From positions 1 to 64,000 of the forward strand of contig NZ_BMGY01000023.1 in NCBI RefSeq assembly GCF_014640435.1: 64,000 nt of DNA, written 5' to 3'. Of the stretch, positions 43,568-51,187 are shown piece after piece (the stretch's first letter is position 1; each line of letters opens with the position of its first letter). The translations under genes were made by a program, and so were the position numbers. Under the pieces are notes generated by a model. It saw only the letters and a list, made by a program, of their open reading frames with translations, did no database searches and was not told the DNA's origin. The stretch comes from Hymenobacter frigidus. Lineage in GTDB: Bacteria > Bacteroidota > Bacteroidia > Cytophagales > Hymenobacteraceae.

Positions 43568-45502
43568 ATGAGGTTTTCTGGTTTCTTTCTGTTTGTCGTG
43601 ATGGGGCTCGGGCTGCTGGCCCGGCCGGCGCGGGCGCAGACGTTTGACCCGCGCTCGGCCATCCCGCCCGACTCGCTGCACGCCACCAGGAGAATCCTAC
43701 CCTTCCGGCCCGACTCACTCCGCCGGCGCTTCGACGAGGAACGGATGCTGGACCGGCTGAAGGCCTACTCGCGCCGCAAAACCATCGCCGGGCGTGCCAT
43801 GTCGGCCCTGTTCAACTTCACGAAGCGCCAGGAGGAGCGCGCCGGCCTCGACGCCGTGCTGCTGGACCGGCAGTTCGACAGCCACAGCTTTAAAATTGTG
43901 CGGCGCGTGACCATCCGCACCCTCGACGCCTTCGGCTACAGCATCACCGACTCGACCCGCCTGCCGCGTACCATCCTCGAAAAATCGGGCAATACGCTGC
44001 ATATCAAAACGGCCCGCTCGCGGGTGCGGCAGGTGCTGCTGTTTCGGCCCGGCCAGCTCCTCGAACCGCAGGCTCTGGCCGAATCGGAACGCCTGCTGCG
44101 CCAGACGCCCGAGATTCTGGACGCCCGCGTGCTGGTGAACGAGGCCACCACCACCCGCGACAGCGTCGACATTGAAGTGCTGACCAAGGACGTGTTCAGC
44201 ATTACGGCGGGCGTGGAGCTGGGCTCGGCCACGGCGGGCCTCGTCACCGCCGGCGACGACAACTTCCTGGGCCTGGGCCACCAACTCGAAAACGCCTACC
44301 GCTACGGCCGCGGGCTGAGCACCGAAAACAGTGAACAACCGCAGCAATGGTCCTACGAAGGCAGCTACACGGCTCCGTTTCGGCATTTTGTGTACGCCCA
44401 GGCACGCTACCGCAACGAGTACAACTACCGCTCAGGCAATGTGTCGCTGCGCCGCGATTTCTACTCGCCCAGCACCCGCTACGCCGGGGCATTCAACTAC
44501 AATAACTTCAATCAGGACGTGGCCCTGCGTGCCCCGCCCGCCGGGCAGCCTTACGTTTACTTCCCGTTGCGCTACACCGTGCAGGATGCCTGGGTGGGCC
44601 GCTCGCTGCGCCTGCGCTCCTACGACTTGGGCTACGAGAACCCGGCCCGCGTGATTGTGGCTACGCGCCTTATCAACACCATTTATGGTGTAACTCCCAC
44701 CCCGGAGTACCGCAACAGCACGCTGCTGCTGGGCACGGTGGGCTACTCGGTGCGCCGCTACTACAAGGACCGGTACCTGTTCGGCTTTGGCCGGACCGAG
44801 GACATTCCGGCGGGCACGCTGCTCAGCTTCACGGCGGGCTACGACTACAACAGCACCGTGCCGCGCCGCTACCTCGACGTGCGCGTGGCGGCCGCCACTT
44901 TCAGCGCCCGCAGCGGCTACCTCTACGCGGCCATCGACCTGGGCTCGTTTCAGCGGCTCAACCAAAGCCGGGGCTGGGAGCAGGGCCTGCTCTCCACCGA
45001 GTTTACGTCCTTCACCAAGCTCTACCACGTTGGCAACTGGCAGTACCGACACTTTCTGAGTAGCAAGGGCACCATTGGCTTCAACCGGCGGCCGGGCGAG
45101 TTGCTCCAGGGCATCACCAATGAGCGGGGGCTGCGGGGCTTCTCGCCGGGCCAGCCGGTGCTGGCCACCAGCCGCTTCGTGGTCAACTACGAAACCACGC
45201 TCTTCACACCGCTCTCGCTGCTGGGCTTCCGGCTGGCGGGCGTGGCCTTTGCCGATGCGGCCTGGGTGAGCGAAAAGCCCCGCGGCGGCTCGCCCTTCGG
45301 CGACGCGCCCTATACCGGCTTTGGATTGGGCCTGCGCTTTCGCAACGAATACACCGCCCTGCGCACCTTCCAGCTACTCATTGGCTACTACCCGCGCGGC
45401 ATTACCGCGCCCAACGGCGTGCGCATGTTCGAAACTGCCCGCGAGACCGTCACCTTCACCGATTTCGGGCTTGGCGCCCCCGGCACGGGGCAGTATCAGT
45501 AA
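43568..45502 (+). CDS. POTRA-type outer-membrane barrel protein
   Basis: A 644-residue exported protein. Signal peptide MRFSGFFLFVVMGLGLLARP, cleavage near ARAQ. A POTRA-like alpha/beta domain (~110-215; FRPGQLLEPQALAESERLLR...) precedes a ~430-residue C-terminal beta-barrel rich in alternating aromatic strands. The layout resembles BamA/TamA/Omp85 proteins of Bacteroidota. The barrel lacks a recognisable VRGF/Y motif by eye (a related GLRGFSPGQ is at ~525), which supports Omp85 family membership. Role could be in outer-membrane protein assembly or secretion. The ATG at 43568 gives the signal peptide. Confidence 0.82.
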   Translation: MRFSGFFLFVVMGLGLLARPARAQTFDPRSAIPPDSLHATRRILPFRPDSLRRRFDEERMLDRLKAYSRRKTIAGRAMSALFNFTKRQEERAGLDAVLLDRQFDSHSFKIVRRVTIRTLDAFGYSITDSTRLPRTILEKSGNTLHIKTARSRVRQVLLFRPGQLLEPQALAESERLLRQTPEILDARVLVNEATTTRDSVDIEVLTKDVFSITAGVELGSATAGLVTAGDDNFLGLGHQLENAYRYGRGLSTENSEQPQQWSYEGSYTAPFRHFVYAQARYRNEYNYRSGNVSLRRDFYSPSTRYAGAFNYNNFNQDVALRAPPAGQPYVYFPLRYTVQDAWVGRSLRLRSYDLGYENPARVIVATRLINTIYGVTPTPEYRNSTLLLGTVGYSVRRYYKDRYLFGFGRTEDIPAGTLLSFTAGYDYNSTVPRRYLDVRVAAATFSARSGYLYAAIDLGSFQRLNQSRGWEQGLLSTEFTSFTKLYHVGNWQYRHFLSSKGTIGFNRRPGELLQGITNERGLRGFSPGQPVLATSRFVVNYETTLFTPLSLLGFRLAGVAFADAAWVSEKPRGGSPFGDAPYTGFGLGLRFRNEYTALRTFQLLIGYYPRGITAPNGVRMFETARETVTFTDFGLGAPGTGQYQ

Positions 45503-45540
45503 GAGTAAGGCCTGTTGATTGGGTCAGCAAAAGATTAACG

Positions 45541-45594
45541 AATAATAGAGAACGTCAGGCCTCGGCTGCGCCCGGCCTGACGTTCTCTATTATT
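45541..45594. repeat. Minimal palindromic derivative of repeat A; terminator candidate
   Basis: Perfect 21-nt arms (45541-45561, 45574-45594) and 12-base loop. Its GAACGTCAGGC end and CTCGGCTGCG centre match the outer third of family A elements, as if the inner half had been deleted. It lies between the convergent barrel and TonB-C genes and would terminate both transcripts. Confidence 0.85.
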
Positions 45595-45598
45595 CTGG

Positions 45599-46054
45599 CT
45601 AGCGCTCTGAGTTGAAGGCAATGGGCACGGTGCAGGCCACGCGCACCGGCTGGCCATTCACCCGGCCGGGCTCCCAGTTCGGCATCAGCCACACCAGGCG
45701 CAGGGCTTCATCGTTGAGACCGTTGCCGGGGCCGCTCATCACGTGGGCATCCTGCACTTTGCCCGTGGCGCTGAGCGTGAAGCTGACATATACCCGCCCC
45801 GATACGCGGCGCATCAGCGCCTGCTGCGGGTAGCGGATATTCTTGCTCAAATAGGCCGAAAAGGCCTTATCTCCCCCTGTGAACTGGGGCCGTACCTCCG
45901 GGTTGATGTACACCGAATCAGGAGAAACCGGGGCCGCTGAGGACTGCGGCACACTCAGCACCGAAGCCGTGGCGCCCGACTGGGCGTGGCCACGGCCAAC
46001 TGCCAGCAAGCTCACCAAAACGGCGAATAAAGAAAAGCGTAACGACTGCATCAT
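45599..46054 (-). CDS. TonB-C domain (energy transducer-like) secreted protein
   Basis: A 151-residue exported protein. Signal peptide with RFSLFAVLVSLLAVGRGHAQ, then a short linker and a C-terminal TonB domain (FSAYLSKNIRYPQQALMRRV, RVYVSFTLSATGKV, DEALRLVWLMPNWEPGRVNG). It lacks the N-terminal membrane anchor and Pro-rich spacer of true TonB, so it may be a periplasmic adaptor rather than an energy transducer. Common in Bacteroidota as a lone gene; substrate unknown. Confidence 0.86.
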   Translation of the reverse strand: MMQSLRFSLFAVLVSLLAVGRGHAQSGATASVLSVPQSSAAPVSPDSVYINPEVRPQFTGGDKAFSAYLSKNIRYPQQALMRRVSGRVYVSFTLSATGKVQDAHVMSGPGNGLNDEALRLVWLMPNWEPGRVNGQPVRVACTVPIAFNSER

Positions 46055-46403
46055 AATAATGGAGACTAATCACGTGGAAAATAAAGGAAGCAATGCACTA
46101 AAAAGCGTAATGCTCAGTAACGAAATAAAGGTACAAGCGGATTTTGATAAATTGTCTTTTCGATAGAATCATAACACGCCTCTTAGTCAACGCACATTAG
46201 TACCTCGCAAGCTGAGGCAGGCTTAAAAATGGAAGAATACACGCATACAAACAGCCGACCACTCAATCCGTAACTATTCAAACTGCAAATATTAGTACTC
46301 TAAGTAGTAAGCCATTAAATTATTCTCAATTTAATAATTTAATAATTTCAAGATATTACATTACGGCATAGGGTAGCATCGCTGTGAAATCAAATTAGCT
46401 GAC

Positions 46404-46411
46404 TACATTTG
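46404..46411 (+). promoter_or_regulatory. ars operon -7 element
   Basis: TACATTTG matches TAnnTTTG and is followed by the inverted repeat at 46414-46429, then the arsR ATG at 46449. The expected -33 element is not obvious, as is common in this phylum. Confidence 0.55.
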
Positions 46412-46413
46412 TC

Positions 46414-46429
46414 ATCGTAAATCGACGAT
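46414..46429 (+). promoter_or_regulatory. Candidate ArsR operator
   Basis: ATCGT-AAATCG-ACGAT is a 5-6-5 palindrome placed two bases after the -7 element, across the likely start site. A dimer of the downstream ArsR would block the promoter there, with release on arsenite binding. Assignment is from position and symmetry. Confidence 0.6.
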
Positions 46430-46448
46430 AAGCAAAATATTTAGTGTG

Positions 46449-46790
46449 ATGGCATCTAATAAGCGCGAACAGTTCACGGCAGCCCAGCAGCAAACGGCGG
46501 CCATTGCCAAGGCGCTAGGGCATCCGGCGCGGGTAGCCATTATGCAGCTGTTGGCCCAGCGGGAAGCCTGCGTGTGCGGCGAGCTGGTGCTGGCCCTACC
46601 CCTGTCGCAAAGCACCGTGTCGCAGCACCTCAAGGAGCTGAAAGCTGCTGGACTCGTGCAGGGCGAGGTAGACGGGGCGCGGGTGTGCTACTGCATCGAT
46701 GTCGCGGGCTGGGCGCTGGCCCGCCAGCTGCTCGGGGACCTGCTGGCTGAGCTGCCGACCGCAACGGCAGGCCCCACTAACTGTTGCTAA
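46449..46790 (+). CDS. arsR: ArsR-family metalloregulator
   Basis: A 113-residue winged-helix repressor. The recognition helix is in LSQSTVSQHLKELKAAGLV, and the metal-binding helix begins with EACVCGEL (C-V-C), the ArsR site for As(III)/Sb(III). Two Cys end the protein (NCC). The start ATG (46449) directly follows a GTG. It is the first gene of a six-gene operon and would repress it through the palindrome upstream. Confidence 0.92.
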   Translation: MASNKREQFTAAQQQTAAIAKALGHPARVAIMQLLAQREACVCGELVLALPLSQSTVSQHLKELKAAGLVQGEVDGARVCYCIDVAGWALARQLLGDLLAELPTATAGPTNCC

Positions 46791-46822
46791 ATTTTTCACT
46801 CCTTCAAAAAATACGCAAAGCC

Positions 46823-47281
46823 ATGAAAGTATCCGAAATGAAGCAGGCACTTGCCAAACTGACTGCCATCAGCTTCACCTTGCCGGACGGCACCGTGTTA
46901 CCGGCGCATTTCCACGTGACGGAAGTTGGCTTGGTAACCAAGCATTTTATCGATTGCGGGGGCGTGGAGCGCCGGGAAACCGTGGCTAATTTCCAGCTCT
47001 GGGAAGCCGGCGACTACGACCACCGGCTCGCGCCGCAAAAATTCCTGGATATCCTCCAGCTGTCGGAGAAAATTCTGGGCGGCATGGACCTGGAGATTGA
47101 GGTGGAGTACCAGCAAGCCACCATCAGCAAGTTCGGCCTGGCATTCGATGGCACCGATTTCAACCTAACGGCCAAACAGACGGCCTGCCTGGCGCAGGAT
47201 GCCTGCGGCATTCCGCCCCAAGCTATTGCGCTGCCCCAGTTGCAGGTCATTGCCTGCGCACCGGGTGGCGGGTGCTGCTAA
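46823..47281 (+). CDS. DUF6428 protein in ars operon
   Basis: A 152-residue soluble protein of unknown function. Family DUF6428 is typically found in ars operons of Bacteroidota. It carries MKVSEMKQALAKLTAISFTL at the start, HFHVTEVGLVTKHFIDCGG, QTACLAQDACGI and a terminal CAPGGGCC. The Cys in the final part (ACGI, GGGCC) could bind arsenite or another thiophilic metalloid. It starts 32 bases after arsR and 58 bases before the GNAT gene. Confidence 0.85.
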   Translation: MKVSEMKQALAKLTAISFTLPDGTVLPAHFHVTEVGLVTKHFIDCGGVERRETVANFQLWEAGDYDHRLAPQKFLDILQLSEKILGGMDLEIEVEYQQATISKFGLAFDGTDFNLTAKQTACLAQDACGIPPQAIALPQLQVIACAPGGGCC

Positions 47282-47339
47282 GCCGTTGGCTTACGGACCT
47301 GTACAATAGAATACTCCAACTGCTGCTACTCATCACGCC

Positions 47340-47891
47340 ATGACGCTACATCCCTTAACCGCCGCGCACTGGCCCCAGGTGCGGGCCATTTACGAGCAGG
47401 GCATCGCCACGGGCAACGCGACGTTTCAAACCCAGGCCCCGGGCTGGGACGAGTGGGACCCGGGCCACCTGCCCCACAGCCGCTGGGTGGCCCTGGATGC
47501 CAGCTACGGGGGCAGCGGGCAGGTGCTGGGCTGGGCCGCGCTCTCGCCCGTGTCGGGCCGGTGCGTATACGGCGGAGTGGCCGAGGTGAGCGTGTACGTG
47601 GCCGGGGCTGCCCGGGGCCGCGGCGTGGGCCGGCAGCTGCTGGCCGCGCTGGTGAGCGCGTCGGAGCAGCATGGCATCTGGACGCTGCAGGCCGGCATTT
47701 TTCCCGAAAACACCACCAGCATCAGCATTCACGCCGGGGCGGGGTTTCGGGAAGTGGGCCGCCGCGAACGGATTGGGCAGCTGCATGGCATGTGGCGCGA
47801 CACGGTGCTGCTGGAGCGTCGCAGCGCCATAGTCGGGGCGGGCACGGGGGTTCCTGCTTCGGTTTCAGCTGCTTTTTCTGCCGCCTCATGA
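47340..47891 (+). CDS. arsN1: GNAT acetyltransferase, ArsN1/phosphinothricin-type
   Basis: A 183-residue GNAT enzyme of the PAT family. The acetyl-CoA site is [18 protein letters not shown] (Q/R-x-x-G-x-G/A) and the C-terminal half is [18 protein letters not shown]. Similarity to phosphinothricin acetyltransferases, and its place in an ars operon, fit ArsN1, which acetylates arsinothricin or the related phosphinothricin. The last ~20 residues are low-complexity Ala/Ser. Its stop overlaps the start of the next gene by 4 bases (ATGA), so the two are translationally coupled. Confidence 0.8.
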   Translation: MTLHPLTAAHWPQVRAIYEQGIATGNATFQTQAPGWDEWDPGHLPHSRWVALDASYGGSGQVLGWAALSPVSGRCVYGGVAEVSVYVAGAARGRGVGRQLLAALVSASEQHGIWTLQAGIFPENTTSISIHAGAGFREVGRRERIGQLHGMWRDTVLLERRSAIVGAGTGVPASVSAAFSAAS

Positions 47892-48988
47892 CCCGCTCTG
47901 CTCATACGGCCGCGCCCGCCCCGGCCACGCTGGCCCGCAAAAAACTCTCGGGCCTGGACCGGGGCCTGACCCTCTGGATTGTGCTGGCCATGGCGCTGGG
48001 CGTGGGGCTGGGCTACTTCGTGCCCGGCATCAACGAAGCCGTGAACTACTTCTCGGTGGGCACCGTGAACGTGCCGCTGGCCATCGGCCTGATTCTGATG
48101 ATGTACCCGCCGCTGGCCAAGGTGAAGTACGAGCAGCTGCCGCGGGTTTTCCGCAACACGCGCATCATCGGGCTGTCGCTGTTCCTGAACTGGGTGGTGG
48201 GGCCGCTGCTGATGTTTTTTCTGGCCATTTGGCTGCTGCCCGACAAGCCCGAGTACATGATGGGCCTGATTCTGATTGGCATTGCCCGCTGCATTGCCAT
48301 GGTGCTGGTGTGGAACGACCTGGCCGACGGCAGCCGGGAGTACGCGGCCGGGCTGGTGGCGCTCAATTCCATCTTCCAGGTGCTGTTCTACAGCGTGCTG
48401 GCCTGGCTGTTCATCACCGTGCTGCCGCCCTATTTCGGGCTCAAGGGCTACGCGGTGCACATCGGCATCGGGGCCATTGCCCAGAGCGTGCTGGTGTACC
48501 TGGGCCTGCCCTTCGCGGCGGGGTTTCTGTCGCGGCTGGTACTGCGGCGGCTCCGGGGCAACGACTGGTACGAGCAGGTGTTCATCCCGGCCATCAGCCC
48601 GGTAACGCTAGTGGCCCTGCTGCTCACCATCGTGGTGATGTTCAGCCTAAAAGGGGCTACCATTGTGCAGGTGCCCCTCGACGTGCTGCGCATTGCCCTG
48701 CCGCTGGCCCTGTACTTCGGCATCATGTTCGTGCTCAGCTTCGCGGCCGGCAAGTGGCTGGGGGCCGACTACGCCGAGAATGCCTCCATTGCCTTCACCG
48801 CCACCGGCAACAACTTCGAGCTGGCCATTGCCGTGGCCATCGGCGTGTTTGGCTTGAATTCGGGCCAGGCTTTCGCCGGGGTTATCGGGCCGTTGATTGA
48901 GGTGCCGGCCCTGATTGCGCTGGTCAACGTAGCTTTTTGGTTTCGCCGCCGCTGGTACGGCGGCCGGAGCGTGGCCGCCCCGGTTTAA
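47888..48988 (+). CDS. acr3: ACR3-family arsenite efflux permease
   Basis: A 366-residue, ten-helix membrane exporter. The essential cysteine is C135 in [16 protein letters not shown], and the conserved glutamate is E311 in GNNFELAIA; both match the ACR3 family. It pumps arsenite out using proton motive force. The start overlaps the GNAT stop; an upstream extension in the same frame exists but is the shadow of the GNAT gene. Ten bases later the MerC/GDCCVxC protein begins. Confidence 0.95.
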   Translation: MTRSAHTAAPAPATLARKKLSGLDRGLTLWIVLAMALGVGLGYFVPGINEAVNYFSVGTVNVPLAIGLILMMYPPLAKVKYEQLPRVFRNTRIIGLSLFLNWVVGPLLMFFLAIWLLPDKPEYMMGLILIGIARCIAMVLVWNDLADGSREYAAGLVALNSIFQVLFYSVLAWLFITVLPPYFGLKGYAVHIGIGAIAQSVLVYLGLPFAAGFLSRLVLRRLRGNDWYEQVFIPAISPVTLVALLLTIVVMFSLKGATIVQVPLDVLRIALPLALYFGIMFVLSFAAGKWLGADYAENASIAFTATGNNFELAIAVAIGVFGLNSGQAFAGVIGPLIEVPALIALVNVAFWFRRRWYGGRSVAAPV

Positions 48989-48998
48989 TTTTAAGAAC

Positions 48999-49568
48999 AT
49001 GCAAACTCCTTCGCTAAGCACCCTGGGCACCGTAGGGCTATGGGTAACGGCCCTGGCTTCGCCCTGCTGCTTTCCGCTGCTGGCCGTGGGCGCTTCCGCC
49101 CTGGGCCTGGGCAGCTTTGAGCTGTTTGGGGGCTGGACGATGTACGTGTTTCAGGCCCTGGTGCTGCTGAGCGTGGCGGGCACAGCGGCAGCGGTGCGGC
49201 AGCACGGGCATTGGGGGCCGCTGGCCGTGGCCGCCGGGGGCGCGGCCCTGATTATGAGTGCCTACTACCTTGATTTTTCCCTGCCCCGCGTGTATGCCGG
49301 CATGGTGGGCCTGCTAGGGGCCGCCGCCTGGACTCACCGGCTCACCAAGTCGACCATGAACCAACCCCTCGTACTGCAATCGCGGCTGACGTGCCCGACC
49401 TGCGGGCACCAGCAAACCGAAACCATGGCCACCGATGCCTGCCAGTATTTCTACGAGTGCCCCGCGTGCCGCACGGTGCTGAAACCCAAACCGGGCGACT
49501 GCTGCGTGTTCTGCTCCTACGGCACGGTGGCCTGCCCGCCGATTCAGCAAGGCCAGGCGTGCTGCTAG
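48999..49568 (+). CDS. MerC-like membrane domain fused to GDCCVxC domain
   Basis: A 189-residue protein with two parts. Residues 1-~115 form a four-helix MerC-like membrane domain with a Cys pair in LASPCCFPLLAVG. Residues ~130-189 form a soluble domain: zinc-finger-type CPTCGHQ, CPACRT, then GDCCVFCSYGTVACPPIQ and a C-terminal CC. The GDCCVxC motif is known from short proteins, sometimes with selenocysteine in that motif, found near ars and mer genes. Here it is fused to the membrane part. It might pass arsenite or mercury to the efflux pump or sense it. Function unknown; the fusion itself is clear from the frame. Confidence 0.85.
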   Translation: MQTPSLSTLGTVGLWVTALASPCCFPLLAVGASALGLGSFELFGGWTMYVFQALVLLSVAGTAAAVRQHGHWGPLAVAAGGAALIMSAYYLDFSLPRVYAGMVGLLGAAAWTHRLTKSTMNQPLVLQSRLTCPTCGHQQTETMATDACQYFYECPACRTVLKPKPGDCCVFCSYGTVACPPIQQGQACC

Positions 49569-49596
49569 CCGCCGGCCCTCACCCATCCTACCAACC

Positions 49597-50028
49597 ATGA
49601 CGAACCCTCCGAACATTCTGGTGCTCTGCACCGGCAACTCCTGCCGCAGCCAGCTGCTGCACGGCTACCTCACGCAGCTGCTCGGCCCCCGCGCCGGGGT
49701 GTACAGCGCCGGCATCGAAACCCACGGCCTGAACCCCCGCGCTGTGCGCGTGATGGCCGAAGACGGCATAGACATCAGCCACCACACCAGCAACCACGTC
49801 GACGAGTACGCCGCCGTGCCCTTCGCCTTCGTTATCACGGTGTGCGACCACGCCAACGAGGTATGCCCGGTGTTCCCATCTTCGGCCCAAAAGCTGCACC
49901 ACAATTTCCCCGACCCGGCCAAGGCCACTGGCACCGAGGAGGAAATAATGGCCCAGTTCCGGGCCGTGCGCGACCAGGTGAAGGCCTACGCCGAGGCCTT
50001 CGTGCGCGGGCCATTTGCGGCGGCCTAG
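49597..50028 (+). CDS. arsC: Thioredoxin-coupled arsenate reductase
   Basis: A 143-residue LMW-phosphatase-fold reductase. The P-loop is C11-TGNSC-RS (CX5R) and the redox cysteines are C83 and C90 in TVCDHANEVCPV, the pattern of the Staphylococcus pI258 ArsC type. It converts arsenate to arsenite, which ACR3 exports. It is the last intact gene of the ars operon; start 28 bases after the fusion gene. Confidence 0.94.
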   Translation: MTNPPNILVLCTGNSCRSQLLHGYLTQLLGPRAGVYSAGIETHGLNPRAVRVMAEDGIDISHHTSNHVDEYAAVPFAFVITVCDHANEVCPVFPSSAQKLHHNFPDPAKATGTEEEIMAQFRAVRDQVKAYAEAFVRGPFAAA

Positions 50029-50105
50029 CCGCGCTTTGGTACTGGTTGCGCAGTGCGGCCCGCGGGTCCGGCGTTCGTGGGGCTTCTACCAACCCGTTTT
50101 CTTCA

Positions 50106-50270
50106 TGACTAACCTCGTGACCCAAGCCATTGCGGCCAAAACCATTGCCGACGCCCTCAAGAGCATCCGCGATGCCCGCGCCGCGCTGGCCCTCCTACCT
50201 CATTTCGCTCACGCCCGCTGAGTGCGCCGCCCTGCCCAAGATGGGCAACAAGTCGCCGGCCAGGGCAGGT
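50106..50270 (+). pseudogene. Remnant of a short hypothetical protein
   Basis: The frame from ATG 50106 reads MTNLVTQAIAAKTIADALKS then IRDARAALALL and shifts; in another frame it continues as PYLISLTPAECAALPKMGNK-SPA. Joined, these resemble a known short hypothetical protein of Bacteroidota (a helix, then LT-x-E-x-x-x-LPKMG-x-KS). The C-terminal half is lost and degenerate repeats begin. Boundaries are approximate. Confidence 0.65.
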
Positions 50271-50299
50271 GCAAAGCCAAGCCCGTCACCGGCTAACTC

Positions 50300-50510
50300 T
50301 CAGAACCGAACCAGTTGCCCTTTTTCGGCAAGTAGTTCGGGTCGGACCCCAACCGGTTCAGCAAAAAGGGCAGTCGGTTCCTCTTTTCCGGAAACCGACT
50401 GCCCTTTTTCGGCAACTCCCTTCGCTTTGCAGGCAACTGGTTGGGGTCGGAGGGCAACTGGTTATGCTTTTTGGGCAACTGGTCGGGGTCGGAGGGGAAG
50501 CAGTTGCTAT
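50300..50510. repeat. Degenerate 21-nt tandem repeat array
   Basis: On the minus strand about ten 21-nt units each contain CAGTTGCC-like cores; at + level this appears as GGCAACTGGT at irregular but 21-nt spaced sites. Unit types alternate, one with GGGTCGGA and one with CTTTTTG. Translated on the minus strand it gives heptads such as NQLPSDP, NQLPAKR, RELPKKG, NYLPKKG. It has no CRISPR-like spacers and no start codon. Confidence 0.75.
50363..50409. terminator. Strong hairpin downstream of arsC
   Basis: 17-bp perfect stem (AAAAAGGGCAGTCGGTT / AACCGACTGCCCTTTTT) with a 13-base loop and T/A tracts at the ends, within the 21-nt repeats. It may terminate the ars operon transcript, and its outer tracts make it bidirectional. 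Confidence 0.6.
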
Positions 50511-50545
50511 TCGCGTAAATATTTCTACTGAACCAGACATCTTAA

Positions 50546-51082
50546 TCAGGCAGAATTACGCCAATAGGCTTGAACCCGCACCTGCTCCCCTTTGACGGAA
50601 AGCAACGGCAGCCAAGGTCCGAGCCATAGCGGGTTACAGCTTGCCGGGGTGTCATTTTCGGGGGTCAGCACCACTTCTTTCCCAAGCGCCTGGGAGAGCC
50701 GCGTCAGGTAATTCATCAGCTGCTGATGGACTGCGTAAGAAGTGATTTTTTGCGGGTCGATGTCATTCTCCACCTCATCATCGCGGAAGAAATGGCAATT
50801 GACGCCTAGTTCGCCAACGAAGAAAGTTGCCCAGAGCATATTGGCCTGGCCGTCGCCATCCCAAAAGGCTTCTGCCACTGCAAAATCAATCTGGCTTTGA
50901 CTGGTATCATTGCCATCAAAGAATTCCACTTGGCAATTAGCATTGACAAAATCAGCCCAGATTTTCCAGTCTGCCCTACTGGCATCCAGCACGTAGATGT
51001 CGCGCCACGAGCCGTCTCCGTAATACACGTACTGTTGCAATTCCTCCCAGCTCACGGCTGCAATGGACACTAAGTCATTCAT
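50546..51082 (-). CDS. Hypothetical protein
   Basis: A 178-residue soluble protein I cannot assign. It has several tryptophan/aromatic clusters (SWEELQQYVYYGDGSWRDIY at the start; FWDGDGQANMLWATFF; WLGPWLPLLS). Base composition is lower in GC than neighbours. No signal, membrane segment or catalytic motif recognised. It may belong to an uncharacterised immunity- or stress-type family, but that is a guess. The longer open frame to 51808 overlaps the CvfB gene and is a shadow, so the ATG at 51082 is used. Downstream lie the 21-nt repeats. Confidence 0.65.
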   Translation of the reverse strand: MNDLVSIAAVSWEELQQYVYYGDGSWRDIYVLDASRADWKIWADFVNANCQVEFFDGNDTSQSQIDFAVAEAFWDGDGQANMLWATFFVGELGVNCHFFRDDEVENDIDPQKITSYAVHQQLMNYLTRLSQALGKEVVLTPENDTPASCNPLWLGPWLPLLSVKGEQVRVQAYWRNSA

Positions 51083-51187
51083 TATCGAACAGAATAGGGA
51101 TGAGTGGCACAAAGCTGCTACTGTTTCTTGTAGCAGCCGCCACGCGAACCGACCTTTGCAGCTTTCCCAACTTAAAAACCGCACACT

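Larger units (their letters stand above)
46055..46448. other. AT-rich intergenic region carrying the ars promoter
   Basis: No gene is supported. The 394 bases are clearly AT-richer than the flanks, with only short open frames. The TonB-C promoter should lie near 46055-46140. The ars promoter and operator occupy 46404-46429. The AT-rich centre (46260-46380, with repeated AATTTAATAATTTAATAATTT-like units) may be a curved DNA or upstream activator region. Confidence 0.6.
50029..50545. other. Intergenic region with remnant gene and 21-nt repeats
   Basis: Between arsC and the convergent gene ending at 50546. It contains the remnant at 50106, then a degenerate 21-nt array (about 50300-50510) with an embedded strong hairpin (50363-50409). 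No intact gene is supported; the minus-strand frame across the array has no ATG start. Confidence 0.7.

Noticed and set aside
45879..46166. 95-codon + strand frame upstream of arsR
   Set aside because: It is antisense to the TonB-C signal-peptide region and then enters AT-rich DNA; no coding signature.
50300..50510. CRISPR array
   Set aside because: Repeat units are contiguous without spacers, degenerate, and no cas gene is nearby.
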